Positions 7,804-17,925 of a stretch of DNA of 64,000 bases are shown here, in pieces. Source of the stretch: JASHPR01 sp963833885. Lineage in GTDB: Bacteria; Actinomycetota; Actinomycetes; Streptosporangiales; Streptosporangiaceae. The stretch's first letter is position 1; each line of letters starts with the position of its first letter. Location of the stretch: positions 1-64,000 of the forward strand of contig CAWHZU010000012.1 of the NCBI GenBank assembly GCA_963833885.1, in the 5' to 3' direction. Below the pieces are notes generated by a model, which saw nothing but the letters and a program-made list of their open reading frames with translations, searched no databases and was not told the DNA's origin. The position numbers and the translations under genes were made by a program.

Positions 7804-9778
7804 GGGTCAGGTAATCAGTTATGGCCGGGAACTGGCGGACGCCGTGTCCTTCGCCGGGGTAGATCACCAGTTCTGAGTCGACGCCGTGACCGATCAGTGC
7901 CTGGTAGAACTCCCGGGCCTGGCCCGCCGGGGTGCACCGGTCCTTCGCGCCCGCCGTGAGCAGGGTCGGCGTCGTGGCCTTGCTCGCGTGCATCACCGGG
8001 CTGCGAGTGAACACCTGATTGCCGACTTCCTCGGGATCGGCGTTGTCCAGGAACCACAGTCCCCAGCGGGGGATGTTGGTCGTGAACGTGAAGCTGTACC
8101 ACTCGGTCACCGGCGAGCCTGCCACAGCGGCTTTGAACCTCTGGTCCTGGGTGACCAGCCAAGCCGACATGAACCCGCCGTAGCTGACGCCCATCGTGCC
8201 GATCCGCGCCGGATCGGCGATCCCGCGCTCGATCATGGCGTCGATTCCGGACAGGTAGTCGTGTGTGTCCGCGCCGCCCATGTCCCCGACGACCGCGGCG
8301 GCGAACCCCTGACCGCGCCCGGAGCTGCCGCGCGGGTTCGGGAGCAGGACGGCATATCCGCGGGAGACCAGCAGCGGTACCGCGTTGCTGCCCATCATCC
8401 AGCTCCGCTGATAGGCGCCGATCGGCCCGCCGTGGACGTCCAGGACCAGCGGGAACGGCCCGTCGCCCGCGGGCGTGCACAGGACTCCTTCGATCTCTGT
8501 CCCGTCGGGTGCGTTCCAGGCGACGTTCGCCGCCGAGCCAGCGACCGATCGGATGTACTCCGTCCCGGCATGGGCCAGCGAGGCCAGCACCTGGTCGGCG
8601 CCGCTGCCAACGATCGCGATCTGCTGCGGAACGTCGTAGTCGTCCCTGATCACGACGACCCGGCCGTCGGAGGTGAACGCTCCGGCCGGGTAGAACCAGC
8701 TGGCCCAGGACTGCGCGGACGCGACCAGATCCTTGGCGATGATCGTCTCCGGCAACGGTCCCTGCCCGGCGTCCGCGATTCCGGCCACGCTGTCCAGATG
8801 GCGCTGGCCGAAGTAGCCGATCCGCGTCCCGTCGATCCACTCGACTGCGGTGACATCCGTCCCGGCGGTGTCTACGGCGCATCTGGTGCCGGCTGCCAGG
8901 TCCAGCAGGATCAGGTCACCCGCCACGATCCACCGGTCGCTGCACGCGGCCTCCACCACGGCGGCCCTTGCGCCGTCGGGCGTCCCGGCAGGCAGCCCGA
9001 GCTGGACCTCGCTGCGGAGCAGTTCGGTCACCTCACCCGTTGAGACGTCGAGCCTGCTGAGCACCGCCGAGTACCAGTCGTCCTCGCCGGGTTGCTCGCT
9101 GGTGATGGCCAGCACGTGCCCGGGGCCGGACCAAGCCGCCTCCCATACGTTCAGGCCATCGGGCGAGACCCTGGCGAGCTCGCCGGAGGCCGGGGTGTAG
9201 AGCCACAGGCTGCGCCAGGCATCCTCCGGCGTCCCGGTCTCGACCTCCGGGTACCAGGCCGGCAGCCCGGACTCGCCCGAGCCAGCCGTTCCCGATCCCT
9301 GCGCGTCGGCCATCTCCGCTCCGAGCCCGGCGACCCCGAGCAGGATCCGGGTGCCATCCGGCGACCAGGCGAGATACTCGACCGTGCCGGGAACAGCCGG
9401 GGCTGGCCGGGCCTCGCCGAGCTGCCCGTCGTCCAGCAGGTAGAGCTGGAACACCTCAGCCTTGGCCCGGTCGGACAGGAAGGCCAGACACGACCCGTCC
9501 GGAGCAAGCCGACCGGCCTTGGCTGACCCGCCACCGGAGCTCAGCGCGCGCAGCTCGCCGTCCCGCACTTCGTACAGCGCGGTGCGCGGCAGCCCTTCGA
9601 GTTCGTCATAGACCGACCCGGTCACCACGACGCGGCTGGCGTCAGGTGTCGTGACGAGGTCGGTGACACGATGCGGCCCGCCGAAAGCCGGCTCGTGCAG
9701 CCGCCGCAGATACTCGGCGACCGCGGCGTACTCAGTCGATTCCCGCAGGTCTTTACGCATAGTCCGGGATGATCTCAT
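7766..9778 (-). CDS. S9 family prolyl oligopeptidase / acylaminoacyl peptidase
   Basis: A 670-aa serine peptidase. The N-terminal about 400 residues have repeated WSPDGTRI- and APDGSCLAF-type blades of a TolB-like β-propeller. The C-terminal α/β-hydrolase has nucleophile S532 (GVSYGGFMSAW), acid D613 (AGAKDRCTPAG) and H645 (PGEGHGVRQFP), plus HGGPIGAYQRSW as oxyanion region. There is no signal peptide, so it is probably cytoplasmic and cleaves short peptides. It is a monocistronic-looking gene. The start could also be the inner ATG at 9760, as neither start has a strong ribosome site. A second S9 enzyme occurs at 24.9 kb. Confidence 0.85.
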   Translation of the reverse strand: MRSSRTMRKDLRESTEYAAVAEYLRRLHEPAFGGPHRVTDLVTTPDASRVVVTGSVYDELEGLPRTALYEVRDGELRALSSGGGSAKAGRLAPDGSCLAFLSDRAKAEVFQLYLLDDGQLGEARPAPAVPGTVEYLAWSPDGTRILLGVAGLGAEMADAQGSGTAGSGESGLPAWYPEVETGTPEDAWRSLWLYTPASGELARVSPDGLNVWEAAWSGPGHVLAITSEQPGEDDWYSAVLSRLDVSTGEVTELLRSEVQLGLPAGTPDGARAAVVEAACSDRWIVAGDLILLDLAAGTRCAVDTAGTDVTAVEWIDGTRIGYFGQRHLDSVAGIADAGQGPLPETIIAKDLVASAQSWASWFYPAGAFTSDGRVVVIRDDYDVPQQIAIVGSGADQVLASLAHAGTEYIRSVAGSAANVAWNAPDGTEIEGVLCTPAGDGPFPLVLDVHGGPIGAYQRSWMMGSNAVPLLVSRGYAVLLPNPRGSSGRGQGFAAAVVGDMGGADTHDYLSGIDAMIERGIADPARIGTMGVSYGGFMSAWLVTQDQRFKAAVAGSPVTEWYSFTFTTNIPRWGLWFLDNADPEEVGNQVFTRSPVMHASKATTPTLLTAGAKDRCTPAGQAREFYQALIGHGVDSELVIYPGEGHGVRQFPAITDYLTRLVTWFERYMPA

Positions 9779-10155
9779 GCATTACGGGGATCCCGCCATC
9801 GGCCACGGACCCCGGCCGACGCTGGTCCCGAGGAGGCCCTCAGCCACACCGGGATAACGCCGTACCTGGGCTGTCATGCAGCCAGCCGCTCCCACAGGCG
9901 GCCATGGCCTCTGGGCCGACGCTTAACAGACCGTTTCCGCCGGGCCACCAGAATGATCACTGACCTGACCGAAGTCCTTAGCAATCATGCGAATATCCTG
10001 CCCTGTCCACTAAATGTCCGTACAAGCAGCCGACCTGTAAAGTGCTGCCGACCCATAATGAAGTGCAGAACGCCCGGCTAACCCTGCATAGCCGACGTTC
10101 CACAAAGGAGGCGCAAAGCGCCGCACCTGGCGGCTGGCGACTCTGCAAGAGGGGG
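9779..10155. other. Intergenic region between divergent genes
   Basis: These 377 bp separate the minus-strand S9 peptidase from the plus-strand DUF4062 pseudogene. The part from about 9960 to 10050 is less GC-rich and probably held the promoters. I see no convincing -35/-10 pair, repeat or RNA gene. An open frame upstream of 10156 (from 10042) lacks a ribosome site and reads as non-coding. Confidence 0.4.
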
Positions 10156-12760
10156 ATGATCGGTTTGGCTAGCTCTGCCGATGGTGAGCCACGCTGGCGC
10201 GTATTTATCTCTCACACCTCTGAGCTGCAGGACTTTCCGCGTGGGGGATCCTATGTGGCCAAGGTCAAGGAGGCGATTTCCGCTGCCGGACACGTGATCG
10301 TGGACATGGCTGACTTCCCTGCGACGGGTCAGCCGCCCGCGCAGCTGTGTGCCGACCGGGTCCGGGAGTGTGAGGTGTATGTGGCGATACTGGGTACCCG
10401 ATACGGCTCTCCGGTATGGGATCGGCCGGATGTGTCTTATACCGAGCTGGAATTCGAAGTCGCTGCCGAGGCAGGCTTGGACCGGCTGGTGTTTTTGCTG
10501 GACACCGACGCTGCGAACGTGGGTATCCCGCTGTCGAAATTGATCGATCATGAGCTCGGCGCACGGCAGGAAGCGTTCCGTCACCGGGTGCAAAATAGCG
10601 GCCTAGTCACGCAGTCCTTCGCAGACCCGGCCACGCTCGGACAGCTGGTTGAACGCTCACTGCAGCAGTTGGCCAAGACGCGCGCACGCATCAATAGAGG
10701 AATTGAGCGCGAGCAGGTAGGTGCTATTCGCGAGGTGCCGCGGCATCTGCCCGCGACGGTCCGACTTCAACGGCCGGGGCGCCGAGTTCAGGCTCTGACC
10801 CGGATGCTGGACCAGGCCGGGGGCGGCACGGCGGGCACGTGGCGAACTCGCAATCGCGGGACGCGGGCGTGGGCAAGACCGCGCTGGCGCTGCACTGGGC
10901 GCATCAGGTCGCCACCCGATTCCCGGTGGGCAGCTGTATGTAACCTGTCACGGCTTCGACCCATCGGGGAACCCGACCGCGCCCACCGAGGCGATCCGGG
11001 CGTTCCTGGATGCCCTCGGAGTGCCGCCCGACCGCATCGCCGCCAGCCCGGAGGCTCAGGCGGGCCTGTACCGCAGCCTGCTGGCCGACAGGCGCATGCT
11101 GATTGTCTTAGACAACGCCCGGGACGAGCAGCAGGTGCGACCGCTGCTGCCGGCCAGCCCGGGCACTCTGGTACTGATCACCAGCCGCAACCAGCTGTCC
11201 GGGCTCGGCGCCGCCGACGGCGCGCGGCTGACCAGCCTGGACGTGCTGAGCCATGCCGAAGCGGTGCAGTTGCTGGCCGCCCGGCTGGGCACCACCCGCG
11301 CCGCCGCACAGCCCGCGGCAGTCGGTCGGATAGCCACCTTATGCGCGTGCCTGCCGCTGGCGCTGGCGGTCGCCGCGGCCCGCGCGGCCGCCCGGCTCAC
11401 GTTCCCGCTGGGCGCCCTGGCCGCCGAGCTCGCCGATTCGGCCGGGCGCCTGGACGCGCTGGATGCCGGTGACCCGGGCTCAAGCGTGCGGGCGGTGTTC
11501 TCGTGGTCGGTTCGGCAGCTCACCAGCGAGGCCGAGCGGATGTTCTGGCCTGCTGGGCATTCACCCCGGCCCTGACGTCTGCGTCCCGGCCGCTGCCAGC
11601 CTCGCCGGCCGCGGCCAGCCCCAGGCCCGTCGCGTGCTGCCGAACTCCGACGCCCACCTGATCGCCGAGCCCGTCCCCGGCCGGTACATCTTCCACGATC
11701 TGCTCCGTGCCTACGCCGCCGAGCAGGCGTGCGATACCGACAGCGACGCCGACCGGCGCGAGGCAGCTGCCCGAGTGCTTGACTACTACCTGCACACCGC
11801 CGCCCGTGCTGCCCGCGTGTTGGACCCGGCAAAGGAACCGGTGGCCCTCGCCCCGCCCCGGCCTGGCGCCGCTGCCGGGCAGCCCGACCGATCTCCAGCT
11901 GGCCCTGGCCTGGTTCGAAACAGAGCACCAAGTCCTGCTCGCCACCCTCACCCTTGCTAACGGATACGGATTCGACACCCACGCCTGGCAGCTCCCGTGG
12001 GCCATGAAGAACTTCCTGCAAGCACGCGGGTACTGCCAAGAATGGGCCGCGACCCAGCGCACGGCGCTGGCCGCCGCGACCCGCCTGGGTGATAGCCCCG
12101 CGCAGGCCGTGTGCAGCCGTCTCCTGGGAGCCGCCTGCATTGACCTCGGCGACCATGATCAAGCTCGCGGCCACCTGGCCAGCAGCCTCGCGCTGTACCA
12201 GCGGCTCGGCGACCGCCTCGGCCAGGCCAAGGTCCACCAGAATCTCGGCTACGCGGCCGAACGGCGAGAGCCGGTACACCGACGCGCTCAGGCACGCCGA
12301 GCAGGCGCTACGCCTGTACCAGGCCATCGGCGACAAAGCGAATGAAGCCTCAGCGCTCAACGGCGTCGGCTGGTGCCACGGCCTCCTGGGCAACTACCAG
12401 CAGGCCCGCGCGTTCTGCCGCAAGGGCAGTTACCCGGAGCACGGAAACCGGCCACCGCTGGGTCGAGGGATGCGCCTGGGACAGCCTGGGGCTCGCCGAA
12501 CACCATATGGGCAACTTCGCCGAAGCCGTCGCCTGCTACCAGCGCGCGCGTCAGCGTATCTCCGAGGAATACGGCGAACGCGTCTATGAAGCGGACAGCT
12601 CTCAAGCACCTCGGCGACACCTGCCACGCTGCTGAGCGAGCTGGCGCAGGCCAAAGGAGGCCTGGGAGCAGGCGCTGGCCATCTGCGAGGAACATCCAGC
12701 ATCCCGACATCGCCGACAACGTCCGCACCAAACTCGCCAGCACAACGAACCATGCAACTC
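10156..12760 (+). pseudogene. Decayed STAND protein: DUF4062, NB-ARC, TPR
   Basis: Joining frames gives a roughly 850-residue signalling ATPase. The N-terminus is a DUF4062 domain (WRVFISHTSELQDFP, YVAILGTRYGSPV). It is followed by an NB-ARC ATPase (P-loop GVGKTALALHWAHQV; RRMLIVLDNARDEQQVRPLL; LVLITSRNQLSGL), a winged-helix-like region (YIFHDLLRAYAAEQA) and at least four TPRs (SLALYQRLGDRLGQAKVHQN, ALRLYQAIGDKANEAS, WDSLGLAEHHMGNFAEAV). At least seven frame changes are needed, near 10.8, 10.93, 11.55, 11.87, 12.26, 12.44 and 12.6 kb. Neighbouring genes have none in similar lengths, so I read this as real decay. Intact relatives are regulators or defence-type sensors. Confidence 0.75.
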
Positions 12761-12939
12761 AGACCCATTCGCTAGCAGCCCGCCTGGGATCCTGCCCGTG
12801 TGCGCATCCGTCCTCGGTAGTCATTGTCGGCTACTCCCAGCGTGGTACACCGGCAGCCGAAGGGCATCCCCGCTGACCAGGCAAAAGTCGCTTCCTGTGC
12901 ACGACGACTGCGGGCCGCCAGGTCGGCAGCATCGCCGGT

Positions 12940-14463
12940 ATGGAAACAACAACATCTTCCGCGATCAGCCAGACACCTCCCGACCGCCGCCGGTGGCTGA
13001 TCCTGGGCACCGTCGGCCTCGCCCAGCTCATGGTCGTGCTGGACACCGCGATCGTGAACATCGCGCTGCCGTCCGCGCAGCGGGCCCTGGGCTTCAGCAC
13101 CGCGGACCGGCAGTGGGTGGTCACCGCCTACGCGCTGGCATTCGGCAGCCTGCTGCTGCTCGGCGGGCGGCTGGGCGACATGATCGGACGCAGGACCACG
13201 TTCCTGGCCGGAGCGCTGGGCTTCGCCGCCGCGTCGGCCGTCGGTGGCGCGGCCACCAGCTTCGGCATGCTGGTCGCAGCCCGGGCCACCCAGGGCGCGT
13301 TCGGCGCGCTGCTCGCGCCCGCAGCGCTGTCGATCCTGTCCACGACGTTCAGCGACCCGAAGGAACGCGGCAAAGCGTTCGGCGTCTACGGCGCGATCGT
13401 CGGCGCTGGCGGCGCGATCGGCCTGGTACTCGGCGGAATCCTGACCGAGTACCTGTCCTGGCGCTGGTGCCTGTACGTGAACCTGTTCTTCGCCGGGCTC
13501 GCGGTGATCGGAGCGGTGCTGCTGCTCAGGCACCAGCGCGTCGGCACCAGGCCGCGGCTAGATCTGCCCGGCGCGGTGGCCGTCTCAGCCTCGATGTTCT
13601 GCCTGGTCTACGGGTTCTCCAACGCCGCGAACCACAGCTGGGGCACGCCGTCCACCTACGGCTTCCTGGCCGCAGGCGTGGCACTGCTGGCCGGGTTCGC
13701 GTTCTGGCAGGCCCGCGCGGCCAGCCCGCTGCTGCCGCCGCGGGTGGTGCTCGACCGCAACCGCGGCGGCGCCTACCTGGCCGTGCTCGTCGCCGGCGCG
13801 GGCATGTTCGGCATCTTCCTGTTCCTCACCTACTACATGCAGCAGACGCTTGGCTACTCCCCGGTGGTCAGCGGCGTCGCGTTCCTGCCGGTGATCGCGA
13901 TGGTGGTGGTGGCCGCCAACTTGTCCAACGTGGTGCTGCTGCCCCGGTTCGGCCCCAGGCCGCTGGTCACCGCCGGGATGCTGCTGGCCGCTGGCAGCCT
14001 GGTGTGGCTGACCAGGATCGGAGTGCACTCAAGCTATGAGTCGGCGGTGCTCGGCCCGCTGCTGCTGGCCGGGCTGGGTTTCGGCTTCACGATCGCGCCG
14101 TCGATGAACACCGGGACGTTCGGCGTCGCGCCGCAGGACGCGGGCGCGGCCTCGGCCACGCTCAACACCGGCCAGCAGGTCGGCGGCTCGATCGGCACCT
14201 CCCTGCTCAACACGATCTTCGCTGGCGCGGTTGCGCAGTACCTGACCAGCCACCTGAGCCCGGCCACCCTGGTGCACGGCCGCCCGGCGCCGTCGCTGAC
14301 CGAGATGTCACTCATCCACGGCTACACCACCGGGTTCTGGGTCGCGGCGGCCATCTTCGGCGTCGGCGCGGTGATCTGCGGCACACTGCTGCGTTCCGGC
14401 CCGCTCCGCTCCCCCGTGCCCGCGGCCGCTTCGGCCAAGGCAGAGCCCGTTCTCCAGCGGTGA
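12940..14463 (+). CDS. MFS drug exporter, DHA2 (EmrB/QacA) family
   Basis: A 507-aa protein with about 14 hydrophobic segments. It shows the family's motif in helix 1 (LDTAIVNIALPSAQRALGF), motif A between helices 2 and 3 (GGRLGDMIGRRTT) and a motif-C-like stretch (GAGGAIGLVLGGILTEY). DHA2 pumps export cationic or hydrophobic toxins and antibiotics in exchange for protons. The gene is intact, stands alone, and is followed by a hairpin. No regulator is adjacent, unlike many such exporters, so the substrate cannot be guessed. Confidence 0.88.
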   Translation: METTTSSAISQTPPDRRRWLILGTVGLAQLMVVLDTAIVNIALPSAQRALGFSTADRQWVVTAYALAFGSLLLLGGRLGDMIGRRTTFLAGALGFAAASAVGGAATSFGMLVAARATQGAFGALLAPAALSILSTTFSDPKERGKAFGVYGAIVGAGGAIGLVLGGILTEYLSWRWCLYVNLFFAGLAVIGAVLLLRHQRVGTRPRLDLPGAVAVSASMFCLVYGFSNAANHSWGTPSTYGFLAAGVALLAGFAFWQARAASPLLPPRVVLDRNRGGAYLAVLVAGAGMFGIFLFLTYYMQQTLGYSPVVSGVAFLPVIAMVVVAANLSNVVLLPRFGPRPLVTAGMLLAAGSLVWLTRIGVHSSYESAVLGPLLLAGLGFGFTIAPSMNTGTFGVAPQDAGAASATLNTGQQVGGSIGTSLLNTIFAGAVAQYLTSHLSPATLVHGRPAPSLTEMSLIHGYTTGFWVAAAIFGVGAVICGTLLRSGPLRSPVPAAASAKAEPVLQR

Positions 14464-14471
14464 CCCGGGCA

Positions 14472-14502
14472 GGCGCCCGCCCGATTGGTGTGTGCGGGCG
14501 CC
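14472..14502 (+). terminator. GC-rich hairpin after the MFS gene
   Basis: A perfect 9-bp inverted repeat, GGCGCCCGC (14472-14480) and GCGGGCGCC (14494-14502), with a 13-nt loop, begins 8 bp after the MFS stop codon. There is no T-run, as is usual in high-GC actinobacteria. Its position fits transcription termination. Confidence 0.6.
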
Positions 14503-14770
14503 CGGGCTTGATGGGCTCCGGGCAGGCAGGAACGCTGATCGTCCGCCACGACTTCACTCCGGCGGCGACCTAACCTGCGCCGCCGCCTGCACGACTTCGG
14601 CAACGATTGCTACCTGCCGGATGCCTGCGTACTGAAATTTTTGCTTCATCTATTGACCTTGATTCTGAAACACTAGTACCGTCTCACCAACCTTCGGCCA
14701 GGTTTGCCCAAGAGCAGTCGGTGCTCACCAGGCCGCATTACCCCGTGGCAGTTAGGGTCGGTGGTGGCTG
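14503..14770 (+). promoter_or_regulatory. Leader region of the peptide operon, possible promoter
   Basis: This gap precedes the eleven-gene peptide operon. A locally AT-rich stretch has TTGACC at 14653-14658, followed 18 bp later by a weak TACCGT (14677-14682), or TAGTAC 15 bp away. It would give a leader of about 85 nt. No operator-like inverted repeat stands out, although the operon encodes its own RpiR regulator. Confidence 0.3.
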
Positions 14771-15983
14771 GTGTGTGCAGCAAAGCTCTTGCTTCGCGGC
14801 GGCCGAGTCTTTGGCTCCGACGGCACGCTCCGGCCAGCAGACGTGCTGATCGAGCAGGACAGCATCCGTGAGGTAGGCGCGCAGCTCGCCGTTCCGGCAT
14901 CAGCACAGGTCGTCGAGCTCGCTGGGAAAGCGGTGCTGCCGGGTCTCATCGATGCCCACACGCATCTCACGCATGGATACGAGGGTGTTGTCGAGGACCG
15001 CGAGGTGGGCCAAGGCGTCCGGTCAGGCTTTCAGGCACTGCGGGCGCTGCGCGCCGGGCTGACAACTGTGAGGGAACTCGGCAGCTATCGCCAGGCCGAC
15101 ATAGCGCTGCGGGATGCCATCCGGGCCGGTCGTGCGCTGGGTCCCCGGATGCTGTGCGCAGGAACCTACCTGACGATCACCGGCGGGCATGGCCATCCGA
15201 AGGGCCGTGCGGCGGACGGTCCCGACGAGGTGCGGCGCGCCGTGCGCGAGCAATTCCTGGCCGGTGCGGACCTGATCAAGGTGATGTGCAGCGGCGGGGC
15301 GGCCCGGGAGGACGAGTCACCCGATGCCAGTCAGTACACCGCCGAGGAGATCGCCGCGATCGTCGACGAGGCGGGCCTGGCGGGCCGCCGGGTGGCTGCG
15401 CACGCACACCCGGCGCGGTCGATCAAGTGGGCGCTGCAGGCGGGCGCGTACTCGATCGAGCATGGAACCTTCCTCGATGACGAATGCTGCGACCTGATGT
15501 CGGAGCGGGACGCCTTCCTAGTGCCGACGCTCAACGTGTACAAGACCCTCGCCGGAAGCACGCAGTGGCCGCACCTGCGCGAGCGCGCTGCATTCCTCTA
15601 CGAGCACAAGGTCGAGACCTTCCGGCGGGCCGCCCAGCGCGGCGTGAAGTGGGCGGTCGGCTCCGACACCAGCATGTTCCTGCCGATCGAGAATTTCCAC
15701 CAGGAACTCAAGACGGTTTCGGACGCCCTGGAGATCGATCCGCCAGCCGTGCTCCAGGCAGCCACGAAGGGCAACGCCACCCTGCTTGGCCTGGACCGCC
15801 TCGGCGAGATCGCGCCGGGATACCTGGCGGACCTGATCGTGGTCGATGACGGTGATCCCACCCATGACCTCGCTGCGCTGCGAGGAGGTGCGCTACACGA
15901 TCGCGGCGGGTCGGCTGATCGACTGGGCGGCCTTCGAGAACGCCATGGGGCCCCGCTGGTTCGACCGTCACGGCGGAGCCTAG
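14771..15983 (+). CDS. Metal-dependent amidohydrolase (prolidase / imidazolonepropionase-like), frameshift near the 3' end
   Basis: A GTG start gives a protein of about 403 aa in the amidohydrolase superfamily. It opens with a strand-rich domain (LLLRGGRVFGSDGTLRPADV), then GLIDAHTHLTHGYEG with the HxH metal pair, KVMCSGGA for the bridging region, AAHAHPARSIKWAL and SIEHGTF for further histidines, and GSDTSMFLP for the catalytic Asp. Relatives hydrolyse X-Lys, X-Arg or X-Pro dipeptides. The natural C-terminus (EEVRYTIAAGRLIDWAAFE) is in another frame ending at TAG 15983, so a base is missing near 15880. Without correction the frame runs falsely into the next gene. First gene of the peptide operon. 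Confidence 0.78.
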
Positions 15984-15985
15984 GC

Positions 15986-16840
15986 ATGCCCGTCAGCATT
16001 CTGATCTCTGCAGACATGGAAGGTGCCACTGGTGTGGCGACGCCCGAGGACGTGGTGCCAGGCACCGGGGCATGGGCAGGCGCCAGGGACTGCTGGACCG
16101 AGGACGTCAACGCTGTTGTTGCCGCCCTGCTTGAGCACGGAGCTGACGAGGTCGTCGTCACCGACGCGCACGGCAACGGCAGCAACCTGGAGACCGGCCG
16201 CATTGATCCGCGCGCCACTCTGATCAGGGGTCGATCGCGACGCTTCGGCATGCTGGAAGGTATCGACGGCGGAGTACACGGCGCGGTGTTCCTCGGCTAT
16301 CACGGCACGGCCGGCTCCGGTGGCGTACTCAGCCATGCGTTCATGACATCGGGGATCCACACGCTGCGCGTCAACGGCGAGCCTGCTGGCGAAGGAACGA
16401 TCAACGCCCATCTCGCCGCCTTCTTCGCCGTCCCGGTCCTGATGGTGTCCGGTGACGAGGCGGCCTGCGAGGAGGCGGCCCATTACGCCCCGGACGCAGA
16501 ACTAGTGATCACCAAGCGAGCGCTGACCCGCTTCACGGCCCGGCTCCGGCCGACGACCGCGGTCCGGCTGGACCTGTCCGTGGCTGCCGAACGGGCACTG
16601 CAGGGACTGGAGCGGGGGCATGTGGCCGCTGTGGAACCACTCGGCCCGGCGGGCGAACTCTGCGCCGAGATCGAGTTCAGCAGCGAGAACTGTGCCCAGG
16701 CCGTTTCTGCCATCCCGGACGTGCACCTAACCGGATCACGATCCGTCCGCTACAGCTCCCATGACACGGCGACGTGGTACCGGTGCCTCGGCGCTATCTG
16801 GACGCTGGCCCGCTCCGCGCTGGGGGAAAGCTATGGCTAA
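15986..16840 (+). CDS. M55 family D-aminopeptidase (DppA-like)
   Basis: A 284-aa protein. Its zinc ligands match Bacillus subtilis DppA: D10 and E12 (ISADMEGATG), H62 (TDAHGNG), H106 (LGYHGTAG) and E136 (GEGTINAH). DppA cleaves peptides with N-terminal D-amino acids, such as D-Ala-D-Ala, and in Bacillus it is encoded with the dipeptide ABC transporter, as here. The ATG lies 2 bp after the corrected stop of the amidohydrolase gene. The apparent fusion with that gene is an artefact of the frameshift. The stop overlaps the start of the next gene by 8 bp. Confidence 0.88.
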   Translation: MPVSILISADMEGATGVATPEDVVPGTGAWAGARDCWTEDVNAVVAALLEHGADEVVVTDAHGNGSNLETGRIDPRATLIRGRSRRFGMLEGIDGGVHGAVFLGYHGTAGSGGVLSHAFMTSGIHTLRVNGEPAGEGTINAHLAAFFAVPVLMVSGDEAACEEAAHYAPDAELVITKRALTRFTARLRPTTAVRLDLSVAAERALQGLERGHVAAVEPLGPAGELCAEIEFSSENCAQAVSAIPDVHLTGSRSVRYSSHDTATWYRCLGAIWTLARSALGESYG

Positions 16841-17876
16841 CGGCATGGTGTCATCGCTGGCGTCGGCGTCCGGGCCGATGCAGCTGGTGACGCTGGCCTC
16901 CATCGAGGAGGCGGCCGCGGCGCTGCCGGAGAGCGTCAGGAATTCCCCCGTCGTCCGCTGGCGCGGGAAAACCTGGCTCAAGCTGGAAAGCGTCCAACCC
17001 ACGGGTTCGTTCAAGATTCGCGGCGCGGTTACCAAGCTGAAGCGGCTGCCGCCGGAGAGCCGGGCGCGCGGCGTCGTGGCTTACTCCAGCGGCAACCACG
17101 GGATCGCGGTTGCCCGGGCGGCCCGGCTGTGCGGGACCAAAGCCACGATCGTGGTACCCGCGGACGCGCCCGGCCCGAAGGCTGGCGCGATCGCACACGA
17201 GGGGGCGACCATCGTTCCCTGCCCACCGGGGAGTGAGGAGCGTCGGCTCCTTGCCGAGAGGATCGCCGCGACCACCGGCCAGGTACTGGTGCCGCCCTAC
17301 AACGACCCGGACATCATCGCCGGGCAGGGCACCATCGGCCTGGAGCTTTTGCAACAGCTGCCGGACATCTCCTCGGTCGTTGTCCCGATTGGCGGTGGTG
17401 GCCTTATCAGCGGCATTGCTGCCGCGGTGAAGGCGGTCAAGCCATCGGTGCGGATCATTGGCGTGGAGCCGGAGCTCGCAGCCGATGCAAAAGAGGCGCT
17501 GGCCACCGGAAGCCCGGTGCAGTGGCCGGCCGACACCGTGAGCCAGACGATCGCCGACGGCATCCGCACCCAGTCCCTGGGCTCGCTGAACTTCCTCCAC
17601 GTCGTCAGCCTGGTCGATGAAATCGTCACCGTCACCGAGGAAGGGATCATGGACGCCGCGGTGGCGCTGCTGAGGCGCCGCCACCTCGTCGTTGAGCCTG
17701 CCGGGGCCGTCGCGATCGCCGCGGTCCGGGCCGGAAGCATTCCCGCTGACGGCGCAGCGGTCATCGTCTCGGGCGGGAACGCCAGCATCGAAATCCTCAG
17801 CCAAATGCTCCAGCGGGTAAGCCAGCTCGACCCGGTACAGCAGCCCGAGCGCGATCGCTCAGCAACCCCCAGTTAA
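16833..17876 (+). CDS. PLP-dependent serine/threonine dehydratase (or racemase)
   Basis: A 347-aa fold-type II PLP enzyme. The Schiff-base lysine is K61 (PTGSFKIRGAV), followed by SSGNHGIAVARAA for substrate binding and the phosphate loop GGGGLISGIAAAV. There is no C-terminal ACT domain, which suits catabolic TdcB-type dehydratases and serine racemases rather than biosynthetic IlvA. It would turn Ser or Thr released from peptides into keto acid and ammonia, or interconvert D- and L-Ser. I chose ATG 16833, behind GGGGGAAAG and overlapping the previous gene, over an upstream in-frame start. Confidence 0.85.
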   Translation: MANGMVSSLASASGPMQLVTLASIEEAAAALPESVRNSPVVRWRGKTWLKLESVQPTGSFKIRGAVTKLKRLPPESRARGVVAYSSGNHGIAVARAARLCGTKATIVVPADAPGPKAGAIAHEGATIVPCPPGSEERRLLAERIAATTGQVLVPPYNDPDIIAGQGTIGLELLQQLPDISSVVVPIGGGGLISGIAAAVKAVKPSVRIIGVEPELAADAKEALATGSPVQWPADTVSQTIADGIRTQSLGSLNFLHVVSLVDEIVTVTEEGIMDAAVALLRRRHLVVEPAGAVAIAAVRAGSIPADGAAVIVSGGNASIEILSQMLQRVSQLDPVQQPERDRSATPS

Positions 17877-17925
17877 TAGCCATCAGCATCATGTGGCACG
17901 AGAAAGTGTTACCGAGGGACGTGAA

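Noticed and set aside
16761..16832. Upstream in-frame extension of the PLP dehydratase
   Set aside because: It reads MTRRRGTGASALS inside the previous gene; ATG 16833 has a good ribosome site and fits the family's start.
14771..16840. A 689-residue fusion of amidohydrolase and D-aminopeptidase
   Set aside because: The linker is nonsense in this frame, while another frame gives a natural amidohydrolase end with its own stop 2 bp before the D-aminopeptidase ATG. It is a frameshift artefact.
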